From contig NZ_JYIW01000026.1 of NCBI RefSeq assembly GCF_000956525.1, positions 372,001 through 436,000 of the forward strand: a stretch of 64,000 nt of DNA. Reading direction: 5' to 3'. Within the stretch, counting starts at the first letter, position 1; each line of letters opens with the position of its first letter. Below, piece after piece: positions 41,001 through 50,030 of the stretch. The stretch is from Microbacterium oxydans (GTDB taxonomy: Bacteria > Actinomycetota > Actinomycetes > Actinomycetales > Microbacteriaceae). The translations under genes and the position numbers were made by a program. The notes below the pieces were generated by a model. The model made no database searches. It was given only the letters and a program-made list of their open reading frames with translations, and was not told where the DNA came from.

Positions 41001-41852
41001 TCAGCGCACCTGGCGCGCGGCGAACTGCATCCGCGGGTTCGCGTAGAACTCCTGCGCCTCCACGAGCTGCAGCTCGCGGTCGCCCGAGTCGAGCGTGGCC
41101 TTGAGCAGGTCGTACACGCTGGATGCCGTGCGCTCGAGGGCGATCTGCGCGCTGCCGGTCTCGACGTAGTGCGCGGTGAAGAGCGCGGCGGTGACGTCGC
41201 CGGAGCCGTTCGCCTTCATCGGCAGGTGCGGGGTCTGCACGATCCATGCGCCGTTGTCGTCGACGGCGAGCATCTCGATCGTGCCGTCCTCGCGGTCGGG
41301 ACGCTCGACGCTCGTGACGAGGATGGTTCGCGGACCCATCGCTCTCGCCAGATCGGCCGAGGCGAGCGTCGACTCGAGCGTGTCCGGCTCGGTCTCGGTG
41401 AGGAAGCCGAGCTCGAACTGGTTCGGCGTGATGATGTCGGCGACCGGGACGACCTTCTCGCGCAGCAGCACCGGGATCGCCGGGGCGACGAAGCATCCGG
41501 ATTTCGCGTTGCCCATCACGGGATCGCAGGCGTACAGCGCCTTCGGGTTCGCTGCCTTCACGCGCGCGACGGCGTCGATGATCACATCGCCGATGCCCTC
41601 ACCGCCCTGGTATCCGCTGAGCACGGCGTCGATCCGGTCGAAGACACCGCGGTCCTCGATGCCCGTGATGACCTCGCGCACGTCATCGGGGGAGATCATG
41701 GGCCCGCGCCAGGCGCCGTAGCCGGTGTGGTTGGAGAAGTTCACCGTGTAGACGGGCAGCACCTCGACGCCGATGCGCTGCAGCGGGAAGACCGCTGCCG
41801 AGTTGCCGACGTGGCCGTACGCGACGGCGGACTGGATGGAGAGGATCTTCAT
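41001..41852 (-). CDS. pdxY: Pyridoxal/pyridoxine kinase
   Basis: The 283-residue ribokinase-like enzyme phosphorylates pyridoxal to PLP in the B6 salvage route. It begins MKILSIQSAVAYGHVGNSAA, where the Ser and VGN segment contact pyridoxal, then has GYQGGEGIG, YACDPVMGNAKSGCFV and the anion-hole motif KANGSGDVTAALFTAHY with catalytic Asp near residue 219. Length and motifs fit PdxY rather than ThiD/PdxK fusions. It lies downstream of a MocR regulator on the same strand (46 bp gap) and is convergent with the HIT gene. With pdxST on the other side, salvage and synthesis are placed around one regulator. Confidence 0.94.
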   Translation of the reverse strand: MKILSIQSAVAYGHVGNSAAVFPLQRIGVEVLPVYTVNFSNHTGYGAWRGPMISPDDVREVITGIEDRGVFDRIDAVLSGYQGGEGIGDVIIDAVARVKAANPKALYACDPVMGNAKSGCFVAPAIPVLLREKVVPVADIITPNQFELGFLTETEPDTLESTLASADLARAMGPRTILVTSVERPDREDGTIEMLAVDDNGAWIVQTPHLPMKANGSGDVTAALFTAHYVETGSAQIALERTASSVYDLLKATLDSGDRELQLVEAQEFYANPRMQFAARQVR

Positions 41853-41898
41853 CTCTCGATCCTTTCATTCAGGGCGGGCTGCTGCCCGCGTCGGGTGG

Positions 41899-43236
41899 TC
41901 ATCGGGTCACCTGTGCAGTGCCGACCGGGATGCCGGCCGCGGACACGAGGTCGGCGACGAGCGTGTCGGCATCGTCATCGGACAGATCATGCACGGTCAG
42001 ACGCAAGTGGTGGGATGCATCGGCCCGCTCGCCGAGGGCGAAGTCGTCGCCGGTGCGGGCGAGCCAGCCGCGGCGCATCAGTCGTTCGGCGACGAGGCGC
42101 GCAGGCTGGGGGAGCTCGACCCAGAGGCTGAGGCCCTCGGTGTCGGGGATCGCGATGCCGTGCGCGCGCAGCCGTGAAGCGAACGCCTCGTTGCGCTCCG
42201 CATAGTGCGCGCCGGCGGCTGCGACTCGGGCGACCGCATCGGCATCCGTCAGTTGGGCCAGCGTCAGGCGCTGCAGCAGGTGGCTCACCCATGTGGTGCC
42301 GGGACTCAGCCGCATCGCCAAGCGTTCCGCGGTCTCGGGGTCGGTTGCCGCGATCGCGAGGCACATGTCCGGTCCGAGGAACTTCGAGACCGAGCGGATG
42401 AGCGCGAAACGGCGGTGTCCGGGGCTGATCAGGGTCTCGGAGGTGCGCTGGGACAGCATCGAGTAGTGATCGTCCTCGATCAGCAGCACGTACGGGTGCT
42501 CGACGAGGACGGCGCGGAGCTCTTCGGCTCGGCGGGCCGAGAGGCTCGCCCCGGTCGGGTTCTGGGCGCGTGGGGTGCAGATGATCGCGCGGACGCCTGC
42601 GGCGAGCGCCGCGCGCAGTCCGTCGACCGTCATGCCCTCGGAATCCACGGGCACCGGCACGGCGCGGTAGCCGCCGAGTCGCACGGTGTGGATGCTGGCG
42701 AGGAAACAGGGGTCCTCGAGTGCCACTGCGTCATCACGGGTCAGCGCCTGCGCGAGCAGACGTTCGACCGCGTCGACGGCGCCGCTGGTGATCGTGATCC
42801 GGAAGTCGCTGCCACCGAGATCCGGGGCGACCCATTCCCTGGCCCATCGCTCGAGTCCGCGGTCGATCACGGGCTCGCCGTAGAGCACGGGGCGGCCGGC
42901 GACCGTGGCGAGTGCGGTCGAGGGGTCCGGGATCAGTGCGGGATCGGGGTTTCCGGTGCCGACATCGCGCAGCACGGTGTCGGAGGCGTATCCCTCCTGG
43001 GCCACGGCATCCATCCCGGAGACGACGGTGCCTGCGCGTCCGCGGGAGATGACGAGACCTGCCTGCGCGAGCTGTCGATATGCGGCGACCGCGGTGTTCC
43101 GGTTGACGCCGAGCGTCGCGGCGAGCTCGCGCACAGGGGGGAGGAGCGCCCCGGAGCGCAGAACGCCTCGTTCGAGCAGCGCGCGCACACTGTCGGCGAT
43201 CTCGGCCGCCGTCGTTCCTGTGATCTCGTCGCTCAT
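41899..43236 (-). CDS. pdxR: MocR/PdxR-type regulator (GntR-HTH plus aminotransferase domain)
   Basis: The 445-residue fusion joins a winged GntR helix-turn-helix at about residues 5-70 (LAATLGVNRNTAVAAYRQLA) to an aminotransferase-like effector domain that binds PLP (SGAVDAVERLLAQAL, TPRAQNPTGASLS and the Lys-containing SVSKFLGPDMCLA). PdxR regulators activate pdxST when PLP is low and repress themselves. Placement divergent from pdxS and upstream of pdxY fits. Lys for the PLP Schiff base is kept in RSVSKFLGP. A GTG three bases earlier (43239) is an equally usable start. The symbol is inferred from location as much as from sequence. Confidence 0.88.
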   Translation of the reverse strand: MSDEITGTTAAEIADSVRALLERGVLRSGALLPPVRELAATLGVNRNTAVAAYRQLAQAGLVISRGRAGTVVSGMDAVAQEGYASDTVLRDVGTGNPDPALIPDPSTALATVAGRPVLYGEPVIDRGLERWAREWVAPDLGGSDFRITITSGAVDAVERLLAQALTRDDAVALEDPCFLASIHTVRLGGYRAVPVPVDSEGMTVDGLRAALAAGVRAIICTPRAQNPTGASLSARRAEELRAVLVEHPYVLLIEDDHYSMLSQRTSETLISPGHRRFALIRSVSKFLGPDMCLAIAATDPETAERLAMRLSPGTTWVSHLLQRLTLAQLTDADAVARVAAAGAHYAERNEAFASRLRAHGIAIPDTEGLSLWVELPQPARLVAERLMRRGWLARTGDDFALGERADASHHLRLTVHDLSDDDADTLVADLVSAAGIPVGTAQVTR

Positions 43237-43271
43237 CACCTCGATTCTAGGTCGTCCCGGACGGTGCTATC

Positions 43272-43289
43272 TTTTGACATAGATCAAAA
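43272..43289. promoter_or_regulatory. Inverted repeat TTTTGA-N6-TCAAAA, candidate PdxR operator
   Basis: TTTTGA (43272-43277) and TCAAAA (43284-43289) form a perfect 6-bp inverted repeat with 6-bp spacer in the 106-bp gap between the MocR gene and pdxS. TTGACA overlaps its left arm and could be a -35 box. A further TTTGGATC lies 5 bp to the right, a possible direct-repeat half-site, as MocR proteins often bind mixed repeats. Confidence 0.6.
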
Positions 43290-43342
43290 CTGACTTTGGA
43301 TCGCGCAATGCGTGCGTGCTCCGTCCATCCGAGAGGACCGTC

Positions 43343-44242
43343 ATGACCGTCACCGAACAGGCCACCACCGGATCCGCGCGTGTGAAGCGCGGGCTGGCCG
43401 AGATGCTCAAGGGCGGCGTCATCATGGACGTCGTCACCGCCGATCAGGCGAAGATCGCCGAGGATGCCGGTGCGGTCGCCGTCATGGCGCTCGAGCGGGT
43501 GCCGGCCGATATCCGCGCGCAGGGCGGCGTCTCCCGCATGAGCGACCCCGACATGATCGACAGCATCATCGATGCCGTCTCGATCCCGGTGATGGCGAAG
43601 GCGCGCATCGGGCACTTCGTCGAGGCCCAGATCCTCCAGGAGCTCGGCGTCGACTACATCGACGAGTCCGAGGTGCTGTCGCCGGCGGACTACGTGAACC
43701 ACATCGACAAGTTCCCCTTCACGGTGCCCTTCGTGTGCGGCGCGACGAACCTCGGCGAGGCGCTCCGCCGCATCAACGAGGGCGCCGCCATGATCCGCTC
43801 GAAGGGCGAGGCCGGCACCGGCGATGTCTCGGAGGCGACCAAGCACATCCGCAAGATCCGTTCCGAGATCAACGTGCTGCGCTCCATGACGAAGGACGAG
43901 CTGTTCGTCGCCGCCAAGGAACTGCAGGCGCCATACGAACTGGTCGCCGAGATCGCCGAGACGGGCAAGCTCCCGGTCGTGCTGTTCGTGGCCGGTGGCG
44001 TCGCGACGCCGGCGGATGCCGCGATGATGATGCAGCTCGGAGCCGACGGCGTCTTCGTCGGCTCCGGCATCTTCAAGTCGGGCAACCCCGCCGAACGGGC
44101 CAAGGCGATCGTCAAGGCGACCACGTTCTTCGACGACGCGAAGGTCGTCGCGGAGGTGTCCCGTGGGCTCGGCGAGGCGATGGTCGGGATCAACGTCTCC
44201 GACCTGCCTGCACCGCACCGCCTTGCCGAGCGTGGCTGGTAA
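43343..44242 (+). CDS. pdxS: Pyridoxal 5'-phosphate synthase, PdxS subunit
   Basis: The 299-residue TIM-barrel lyase makes PLP from ribose 5-phosphate, glyceraldehyde 3-phosphate and ammonia supplied by PdxT. Signature pieces are [34 protein letters not shown], the catalytic Lys in [32 protein letters not shown] and [15 protein letters not shown]. It is nearly as conserved as a ribosomal protein. The ATG at 43343 has GAGAGGA upstream. Its last 11 bases overlap pdxT, whose start lies within it. The divergent MocR gene and TTTTGA-N6-TCAAAA site suggest PLP-responsive control. Confidence 0.98.
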   Translation: MTVTEQATTGSARVKRGLAEMLKGGVIMDVVTADQAKIAEDAGAVAVMALERVPADIRAQGGVSRMSDPDMIDSIIDAVSIPVMAKARIGHFVEAQILQELGVDYIDESEVLSPADYVNHIDKFPFTVPFVCGATNLGEALRRINEGAAMIRSKGEAGTGDVSEATKHIRKIRSEINVLRSMTKDELFVAAKELQAPYELVAEIAETGKLPVVLFVAGGVATPADAAMMMQLGADGVFVGSGIFKSGNPAERAKAIVKATTFFDDAKVVAEVSRGLGEAMVGINVSDLPAPHRLAERGW

Positions 44243-44852
44243 CCCCCAGGTCGGTGTGCTCGCGCTGCAGGGCGACGTGCGCGAGCACGCCGCCCTGCTC
44301 GAGGGTCTGGGCGCCGACGTCGTGCTCGTCCGCCGTCCGGAAGAGCTCGACGCCGTCGCCGGTCTGGTGATCCCCGGCGGCGAGTCGAGCGTGATCGACA
44401 AGCTCTCGCGGCTGTTCGGAATGCAGGAGCCGATCCGCGCGGCGATCACCGCCGGCATGCCGATGTACGGCACATGCGCCGGCCTCATCCTGCTGGCGGA
44501 CACCGTGCTCGACGGCATCGACGGGCAGGAGTCCTTCGGAGGGCTGGACGTCGCCGTTCGGCGCAACGCGTTCGGTCGCCAGACCGAATCCTTCGAGACG
44601 GAGCTCGACGTGCCTGTGCTCGGCGCACCGTCGGTGCACGCGACCTTCATCCGTGCGCCAGTCGTCGAGCGTGTCGGCGCCGGAGTCGAGGTCCTCGCGT
44701 CGCTGCCCGACGGCACTGTGGTCGCGGTGCAGCAGGGCAGCCTGCTCGGCACCAGCTTCCACCCCGAGGTCGACGGTGAGACGCGGTTCCACGAACGGTT
44801 CCTCGGTCTCGCAGAGTCATTCGCCCGCACGCGGCGTTCGACGCACGTCTAG
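44232..44852 (+). CDS. pdxT: Pyridoxal 5'-phosphate synthase, glutaminase subunit PdxT
   Basis: The 206-residue class I glutamine amidotransferase supplies ammonia to PdxS. The catalytic triad is visible: Cys82 in [11 protein letters not shown], His177 and Glu179 in [10 protein letters not shown]. The N-terminus [20 protein letters not shown] and [15 protein letters not shown] match the family. The GTG start at 44232 lies 11 bases inside the pdxS 3' end. The stop TAG at 44850-44852 shares a CTAG palindrome with the stop of the convergent decarboxylase gene, so the two genes end on the same four bases. Confidence 0.97.
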   Translation: MAGNPQVGVLALQGDVREHAALLEGLGADVVLVRRPEELDAVAGLVIPGGESSVIDKLSRLFGMQEPIRAAITAGMPMYGTCAGLILLADTVLDGIDGQESFGGLDVAVRRNAFGRQTESFETELDVPVLGAPSVHATFIRAPVVERVGAGVEVLASLPDGTVVAVQQGSLLGTSFHPEVDGETRFHERFLGLAESFARTRRSTHV

Positions 44853-46228
44853 GCGTCGACCAGGGCTCGGATCGCAGCCACCGTGCGGTCGATGTCGTCG
44901 GATGTCGTCGCCCACGACGACATCGAGCAGCGCTGCGTCGCTCGACCGCGCCATTCGGCTCCGGTCACCGCAGCAGTGCCCTCGTCGAGGATCGCTCGGC
45001 CGAGTGCGCGGGTGGCGTCGTCATCATCGAGCCGGAACATCACCTGGGTGTAGCCGACCTCGTTGACGACGTGCATGCCAGGGATGGACCGCAGTCCGGA
45101 TGCCATCGCCTCGGCGTTCGCGTGCAGCCGGTCCAGGAGCTGCGCGACGCCGGAGCGACCGAGGCTGCGCAGTGCGGCCCAGGCCGGCACGCCGCGTGCA
45201 CGTCGGGAGAGCTCCGGCGTCACGTCCCAGGGATCCAGTCCCGTGTACATCAGGTAGTCGCCGCCGGTGCGGAACGCGGCGATCGAGTCTGCGGGGTCTC
45301 GCACGATGGCCATGCCGCAGTCGTACGGCACGTTGAGGGTCTTGTGCCCGTCCGTCGCCCACGAGTCTGCCTCCTCCATGCCTGCTGTGAGCGTCCGAAG
45401 CGTCGGCGAGGCGGCAGCCCAGAGCCCGAACGCTCCGTCGACGTGCACCCACGCCGCGTGCGTCCTGGCGAGCGGGATCAGCGCCTCGAAGTCGTCGAAG
45501 GCGCCGGTATGCACCTCTCCTGCCTGCAGGCACACGATCACGGGACCGGTGCCGCTGCCGAGCTTTCGCTCGAGGGCGTCGGCCCGCATCCGTCCCTGAT
45601 CGTCTGAGTCGATCACGATCAACTCAGCGCGTCCGATCCCGAGGAAGCGCGCCGCGCGATCGATCGAGCTGTGACGATCCGCGCCGACGACGAAACGCAA
45701 CGGCGGCGCGTTCCTGAGCCCGCGTTCGCTCACGTCCCACCCGGTCCTGGCCAACACGGCTTGGCGCGCTGACGCGAGACAGGTGAAGTTCGCGAGCTGT
45801 CCTCCGGTGACGAACCCGACGCTCGCCGAGGCGGGCAGGCCGAGGAGATCCAGCATCCACCGCCCTGCGATCCGCTCCATGGCGACGGTGGCAGGAGCCA
45901 ACGCCGACGAGCCGGAGTTCTGGTCCCACGCCGAGACGAGCCAATCAGCTGCGAGTGCAGCTGGATGCGTGCCGCCGATCACGAAGCCGAAGAATCGTCC
46001 GCCGGGGATCGCGACGAGACCGGGGTCGGCGCGGGTCGCGATCTGCTCGATCACCTGAGCCGGGTCGATGCCGTCTTCCGGAAGCGGTCCTCCGAACGCA
46101 GCCAGCATCTCGTCGAGACCAGCGCGCGGCCACACCGGTCGGTCGTCGAGGGTCTCCAGGAACTCCGTCGCGCGTCGGTGGGCGGCGTCGAGCGCACGCG
46201 TTCTGTCGTCGAAGCCGCTCTGGTCCAT
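44849..46228 (-). CDS. PLP-dependent group II (aromatic/glutamate-type) decarboxylase-like protein
   Basis: The 459-residue fold-type I PLP enzyme belongs to the pyridoxal-dependent decarboxylase family. The PLP-binding Lys lies in WATDGHKTLNVPYDCG near residue 292; the aspartate that contacts the pyridine ring is in AWVHVDGAFGLWA about 35 residues before. N-terminal FFGFVIGGTHPAALAADWL and GFVTGGQLANFTCLASAR are typical. Actinobacterial relatives are often labelled tryptophan or tyrosine decarboxylase without evidence; the substrate is open. It is convergent with pdxT, sharing the CTAG stop, and so sits directly beside PLP synthesis. Confidence 0.88.
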   Translation of the reverse strand: MDQSGFDDRTRALDAAHRRATEFLETLDDRPVWPRAGLDEMLAAFGGPLPEDGIDPAQVIEQIATRADPGLVAIPGGRFFGFVIGGTHPAALAADWLVSAWDQNSGSSALAPATVAMERIAGRWMLDLLGLPASASVGFVTGGQLANFTCLASARQAVLARTGWDVSERGLRNAPPLRFVVGADRHSSIDRAARFLGIGRAELIVIDSDDQGRMRADALERKLGSGTGPVIVCLQAGEVHTGAFDDFEALIPLARTHAAWVHVDGAFGLWAAASPTLRTLTAGMEEADSWATDGHKTLNVPYDCGMAIVRDPADSIAAFRTGGDYLMYTGLDPWDVTPELSRRARGVPAWAALRSLGRSGVAQLLDRLHANAEAMASGLRSIPGMHVVNEVGYTQVMFRLDDDDATRALGRAILDEGTAAVTGAEWRGRATQRCSMSSWATTSDDIDRTVAAIRALVDA

Positions 46229-46342
46229 GGCTCAGGACTACACCCGCGAGCCATCGTGCACCAGACGTCCTCGATCACCCGGGACGGCCGGAGCCCCGCG
46301 AGGGTTTCGGCCGCCGGCAGGTGCGCCGGGTACGGTGGCGGC

Positions 46343-47221
46343 ATGCGAACACCACTGAGGACGACCGGAGTCAGTGCGAGCGGAGGCACGGTCGAACTCG
46401 TGGGCAGACGCGGCGCGGACTGGGCTCACATCGCGACCACGCGTCGTCCGTTGGCCGAGGCGATCGCCGAGCTCGATTCGGCCGACCAGGCTGCCGCCCA
46501 CGCGGACCCCGCGTACGACCGAGCGGTCGCGTCGAGCAGTCCCGCGGCGCCGCGCTTCGCGATCGGGCAGCAGATCCTCTGGCGCTACGGGCGGGTGATC
46601 GAGACGGCACGCGTCGTGCGCGATGACGACCGCGGGCTCGTGGCCTGGACCCCGTCGGCCTCGGCTCGCCTCGACGCGGTTCCAGCCGACGGCCGACACC
46701 CGCGTGAGGTTCCGCTCGAGGAGCGCTTCCTCGTGCCGTGGCATGCCGTCGAGCGCGCCTGGACGGGGCCGGGCATCCTGCGAGTCGCCCCGACCGGAAA
46801 GCCGTGGTCGGTGTGGTTCTTCCGGCGCGAAGACGGGACGGCCGACGGCGTGTACGTGAACATCGAGCTTCCGCACCGACGCATCAGCGGCGAGGAGGCG
46901 GCCGTGTTCACCCGCGACCTCGTGTTGGATCTGTGGATCGACGCCGAGCACCGCGGTGAGGAGGACGTCTGGCTCAAGGACGCGGACGAACTCGCAGCCG
47001 CGGTCGACCAGGGTCGGTTCTCGCCTGAGCAGGCAGAAGCGGTGCGTGTGCTCGCGGACCACGCGGGAGCAGAGCTCATCATGGATGCCGCCTGGCCGCT
47101 GGATGACGGGTGGGATCAGTGGGTGCCGGACGCGGATGCCGACGTCCCGCTCGAGTTGCCGGAGACAGCTGCGACAGCCGCCGCGCGTACGCGCTCCGGC
47201 AGGAGGAGTCTCGAGGGCTGA
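46343..47221 (+). CDS. DUF402 domain protein
   Basis: The 292-residue product has an N-terminal half with no recognised motif and a C-terminal DUF402 domain from about residue 145: KPWSVWFFRREDGTADGVYVNIELPHRR, where GVYVNIELPHRR is the core, then FTRDLVLDLWIDAEHRGEEDVWLKDADELAA, which carries the metal-site Asp and Glu residues. Characterised DUF402 proteins hydrolyse nucleoside diphosphates or similar phosphates (Ntdp, FomD). This arrangement (about 110 extra N-terminal residues) is seen in actinobacteria. It stands alone between divergent and convergent neighbours. Substrate unknown. Confidence 0.82.
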   Translation: MRTPLRTTGVSASGGTVELVGRRGADWAHIATTRRPLAEAIAELDSADQAAAHADPAYDRAVASSSPAAPRFAIGQQILWRYGRVIETARVVRDDDRGLVAWTPSASARLDAVPADGRHPREVPLEERFLVPWHAVERAWTGPGILRVAPTGKPWSVWFFRREDGTADGVYVNIELPHRRISGEEAAVFTRDLVLDLWIDAEHRGEEDVWLKDADELAAAVDQGRFSPEQAEAVRVLADHAGAELIMDAAWPLDDGWDQWVPDADADVPLELPETAATAAARTRSGRRSLEG

Positions 47222-47236
47222 GCCACCCGGCGGGGG

Positions 47237-47923
47237 TCAGCGGGTGCGCCGGTGGGAGAGCAGCCAGTCGAAGAACTCCGGGTTCCCGTATGTCTCGGTC
47301 CAGGAGTCGTGCCCCACGCCCGGGTACCGCGTGAAGCGCACGTCGCCGCCGAGTGAACGGAGTTCGGTCACGATGTCGTCCGTGGCGGCGATCGGCACGA
47401 CGTCGTCGGCGTCGCCGTGGAACGCCCAGACGGGCAGGCTCCGGATCGGCGCGGCGCTCTGCAACCACAGCCCGCCGCAGATCGGCGCGATCGCGGCGAA
47501 ACGATCGGGATACCGTACCGCCATGCTCCAGGTGCCATACCCGCCCATGCTCAACCCGGTCACCGAGATGCGTGCGCTGTCGATCCGATGCGCCGCGACG
47601 ACCTCGTCCAGCAGCCCGGACAGCGTCGAGAGTTCAGCGACCCACTGACTCGATTCGGCGCACTGGGGCGTGACGAGGACGAAGGGGAACTCGTGCCCGG
47701 CATCCGCCAGCCTCGGCGGACCGTGCAGTGCCGCTCGGTCGAGGTCGGAACCCCGCTCGCCCGCGCCGTGCAGGAACAGCACGAGCGGCCAGCGCCTGTC
47801 CGGATCGGCGTCGTAGTCCTCCGGCAGATGGACCAGGTATCGGAGGGTGTCGACGGGTGTCGGCTCGTCGTCGTGCACCTCGGATGAGCGGTCGGCAGGG
47901 GAGATGTGACGGGATCTGCGCAT
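47237..47923 (-). CDS. Carboxylesterase/phospholipase-like alpha/beta hydrolase
   Basis: The 228-residue serine hydrolase has the oxyanion segment LVLFLHGAGERGSDL near residue 45, nucleophile Ser in VTGLSMGGYGTWSMA near residue 120, an Asp in FHGDADDVVPI and His in YPGVGHDSWTETY near the end. This resembles the PHB-depolymerase/feruloyl-esterase-type group often labelled predicted peptidase, with a family-specific WTETYGNPEFFDWL terminus. No signal peptide, so cytosolic. An ATG at 47941 would add six residues. It is divergent from yebC, sharing an 88-bp gap. Confidence 0.85.
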   Translation of the reverse strand: MRRSRHISPADRSSEVHDDEPTPVDTLRYLVHLPEDYDADPDRRWPLVLFLHGAGERGSDLDRAALHGPPRLADAGHEFPFVLVTPQCAESSQWVAELSTLSGLLDEVVAAHRIDSARISVTGLSMGGYGTWSMAVRYPDRFAAIAPICGGLWLQSAAPIRSLPVWAFHGDADDVVPIAATDDIVTELRSLGGDVRFTRYPGVGHDSWTETYGNPEFFDWLLSHRRTR

Positions 47924-47954
47924 GTCTCCATCCTGCGCCACTCGCGCAGTTCGT

Positions 47955-47960
47955 TAGAAT
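47955..47960 (+). promoter_or_regulatory. Probable -10 element of the yebC-ruvCAB transcript
   Basis: TAGAAT at 47955-47960 resembles the sigma-70-type -10 hexamer TATAAT (TAgaaT) and lies 52 bp before the yebC start. The same hexamer in TTAGAAT context occurs before rpsD. No clear -35 box is visible, as usual in actinobacterial promoters. Confidence 0.45.
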
Positions 47961-48011
47961 AGACGATGCCCTGGGTGCGAGCTTCTGGGCGGAGACGACG
48001 AGCGGAGACTT

Positions 48012-48773
48012 ATGTCCGGGCATTCCAAGTGGGCCACCACGAAGCACAAGAAGGCCATCATCGACTCCAGGCGCGCGAAGTCCTGGGCCAAGCTCATCAA
48101 GAACATCGAGGTCGCGGCCAAGCTCGGCGGTGCCGACCTGCAGGGCAACCCGACCCTCTTCGACGCCATTCAGAAGGCCAAGAAGACCTCAGTCCCCAAG
48201 GACAACATCGACCGCGCAGTGAAGCGTGGCGCAGGCATCGGCGGCGAGGCCGTCGAGTACCTCTCGATCATGTACGAAGGCTACGGACCCAACGGCGTCG
48301 CCCTCATGATCGAGTGTCTGACCGACAACAAGAACCGTGCCGCCGCAGAGGTTCGCACCGCGCTCAGCCGCAACGGTGGAACGCTCGCCGACCCCGGCAG
48401 CGTCGCCTACAACTTCAGCCGCAAGGGCGTCATCGTCGTCGGTTCCGAGGGGACCACCGAGGACGACGTCATGATGGCGGCGCTCGAGGCCGGCGCCGAG
48501 GAGATCGAGCCGCACGCCGAGGGGTTCGAGATCGTCACCGAGGCGAGCGATCTGGTCACGGTGCGCAGCGCGCTGCAGGACGCGGGGATCGACTACGAGT
48601 CGGCCGACGTCGAATTCGTGCCGAACCTCAAGGTCGAGATCGACGCTGACACGGCTCGCAAGATCTTCCGTCTGATCGACGCGCTGGAAGACAGTGAGGA
48701 CGTGCAGAACGTGTTCACGAACTTCGACCTCACCGCCGAGGTGCAGGCCGAGCTCGAGAACGACGACGCGTAG
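48012..48773 (+). CDS. yebC: YebC/PmpR family protein (translation or transcription factor)
   Basis: The 253-residue protein is a typical Yeb[21 protein letters not shown] at the N-terminus, then [20 protein letters not shown] and [27 protein letters not shown]. Recent work links YebC proteins to ribosome stalling relief at proline tracts; older work called them transcriptional regulators (PmpR). It is followed 45 bp later by ruvC, an order conserved across actinobacteria. The ATG follows AGCGGAGA. YebC length is in the normal range. Confidence 0.96.
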   Translation: MSGHSKWATTKHKKAIIDSRRAKSWAKLIKNIEVAAKLGGADLQGNPTLFDAIQKAKKTSVPKDNIDRAVKRGAGIGGEAVEYLSIMYEGYGPNGVALMIECLTDNKNRAAAEVRTALSRNGGTLADPGSVAYNFSRKGVIVVGSEGTTEDDVMMAALEAGAEEIEPHAEGFEIVTEASDLVTVRSALQDAGIDYESADVEFVPNLKVEIDADTARKIFRLIDALEDSEDVQNVFTNFDLTAEVQAELENDDA

Positions 48774-48818
48774 GCGCGGCGGGCGGGTCCAGCGGCCCCT
48801 CCGACGTAGCCTGGGGGA

Positions 48819-49400
48819 GTGACCTCTTCGCTTCGGGTGCTCGGCATCGACCCCGGCCTGACCCGGTGCGGTGTGGGCGTGGTCGACGTCGATCGCACCC
48901 GGCGCGGCACGCTCGTGCACGTCGGGGTGATCCGCTCATCTCCGGATGCCGAGATCGGTGACCGCCTCGCGATCGTCGCGGCCGGCATCCGCGAGGTGAT
49001 CGCCGAGTATCGCCCTGATGCGGTCGCGGTCGAGCGTGTGTTCGCACAGCAGAACACCCACACCGTGATGGGCACCGCCCAGGCGAGCGGCGTGGCACTG
49101 CTGATCGCCGCTGAGCACGGACTCCCCGCCGCGACCCACACTCCGAGTGAGGTCAAGGCCGCGGTCACGGGCTACGGTTCGGCGGACAAGCGCCAGGTGC
49201 AGGCGATGATCGCCCGCATCCTGCGACTCGATGCGCCTCCGCAACCCGCGGATGCCGCGGACGCGCTCGCGATCGCCCTCTGTCATGCGTGGCGCCGTGG
49301 CGCCGCCGGTGCGCCAGGGCAGGCCGCGCTGACCCCGGCGCAGCGCGCGTGGGCCGACGCGGAGCGTGTCGCTCGAACATACCTACGATCAGCCCCGTAG
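48819..49400 (+). CDS. ruvC: Holliday junction resolvase RuvC
   Basis: The 193-residue endonuclease cleaves Holliday junctions during recombination repair. Catalytic acids are visible in [16 protein letters not shown] near residue 8, [11 protein letters not shown] (Glu near residue 70) and the C-terminal [14 protein letters not shown]. The segment [18 protein letters not shown] lies between. Start is GTG 48819. ruvA follows 9 bp later with GAGGGA before its ATG. The three ruv genes are one transcript downstream of yebC. Length is slightly longer than E. coli RuvC because of a C-terminal extension. Confidence 0.97.
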   Translation: MTSSLRVLGIDPGLTRCGVGVVDVDRTRRGTLVHVGVIRSSPDAEIGDRLAIVAAGIREVIAEYRPDAVAVERVFAQQNTHTVMGTAQASGVALLIAAEHGLPAATHTPSEVKAAVTGYGSADKRQVQAMIARILRLDAPPQPADAADALAIALCHAWRRGAAGAPGQAALTPAQRAWADAERVARTYLRSAP

Positions 49401-49409
49401 GCTGAGGGA

Positions 49410-50030
49410 ATGATCTCCTCCCTGCACGGTGTCGTCCTGCTCGCGACGACCGACCAGGTCATCGTCGAGGTGGGAGGTGTCGGATTCTCCGTCGCCGTCC
49501 CGGCCGATGTCGCTCACACCGCGACGGTGGGGGAGCGGATCCTCCTGCACACCAGCCTCATCGTGCGTGAGGATGCCCTGTCGCTCTACGGGTTCGCCGA
49601 CCGCGAGGAGCTCGAGATCTTCGGGCTGCTGATCAGCGTGACGGGCGTGGGGCCGAAGTCCGCACTCGGCGTGCTCTCGCACCTCACGGTCGACCAGATC
49701 GCCGAAGCCGTCACCTCGGAGGACGACGCGCCCTTCCGCCGTGTCTCCGGCATCGGGCCGAAGACCGCGAAACTCATCGTCCTGCAGCTGGCGGGCAAGG
49801 TGCACCCGGTGGCGCCGAGTTCGCGGGCTGCGTCCGCAGGTCCCGCCGACATCACCACGCAGGTCACGGCCGCCCTGATCGGCCTCGGCTGGTCGGAGAA
49901 GGTCGCGGCCGAGGCGGCCGCACAGACGGCGGCGGAGGCGACGGATGCGGAGCGCAGTTCGGTCGCCGCGCTGCTGCGTCGCACGCTCGCCCTGCTCGGA
50001 CCGGCACAGGGAGGCCAGTCGCGTGTCTGA
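49410..50030 (+). CDS. ruvA: Holliday junction branch migration protein RuvA
   Basis: The 206-residue junction-binding subunit tetramerises on four-way junctions and loads RuvB. It begins [20 protein letters not shown] and has the OB-fold [27 protein letters not shown], where [15 protein letters not shown] is a helix-hairpin-helix, followed by a second one, [19 protein letters not shown]. The C-terminal three-helix domain that binds RuvB includes [18 protein letters not shown]. The start is ATG 49410; its stop overlaps ruvB by eight bases. Confidence 0.97.
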   Translation: MISSLHGVVLLATTDQVIVEVGGVGFSVAVPADVAHTATVGERILLHTSLIVREDALSLYGFADREELEIFGLLISVTGVGPKSALGVLSHLTVDQIAEAVTSEDDAPFRRVSGIGPKTAKLIVLQLAGKVHPVAPSSRAASAGPADITTQVTAALIGLGWSEKVAAEAAAQTAAEATDAERSSVAALLRRTLALLGPAQGGQSRV

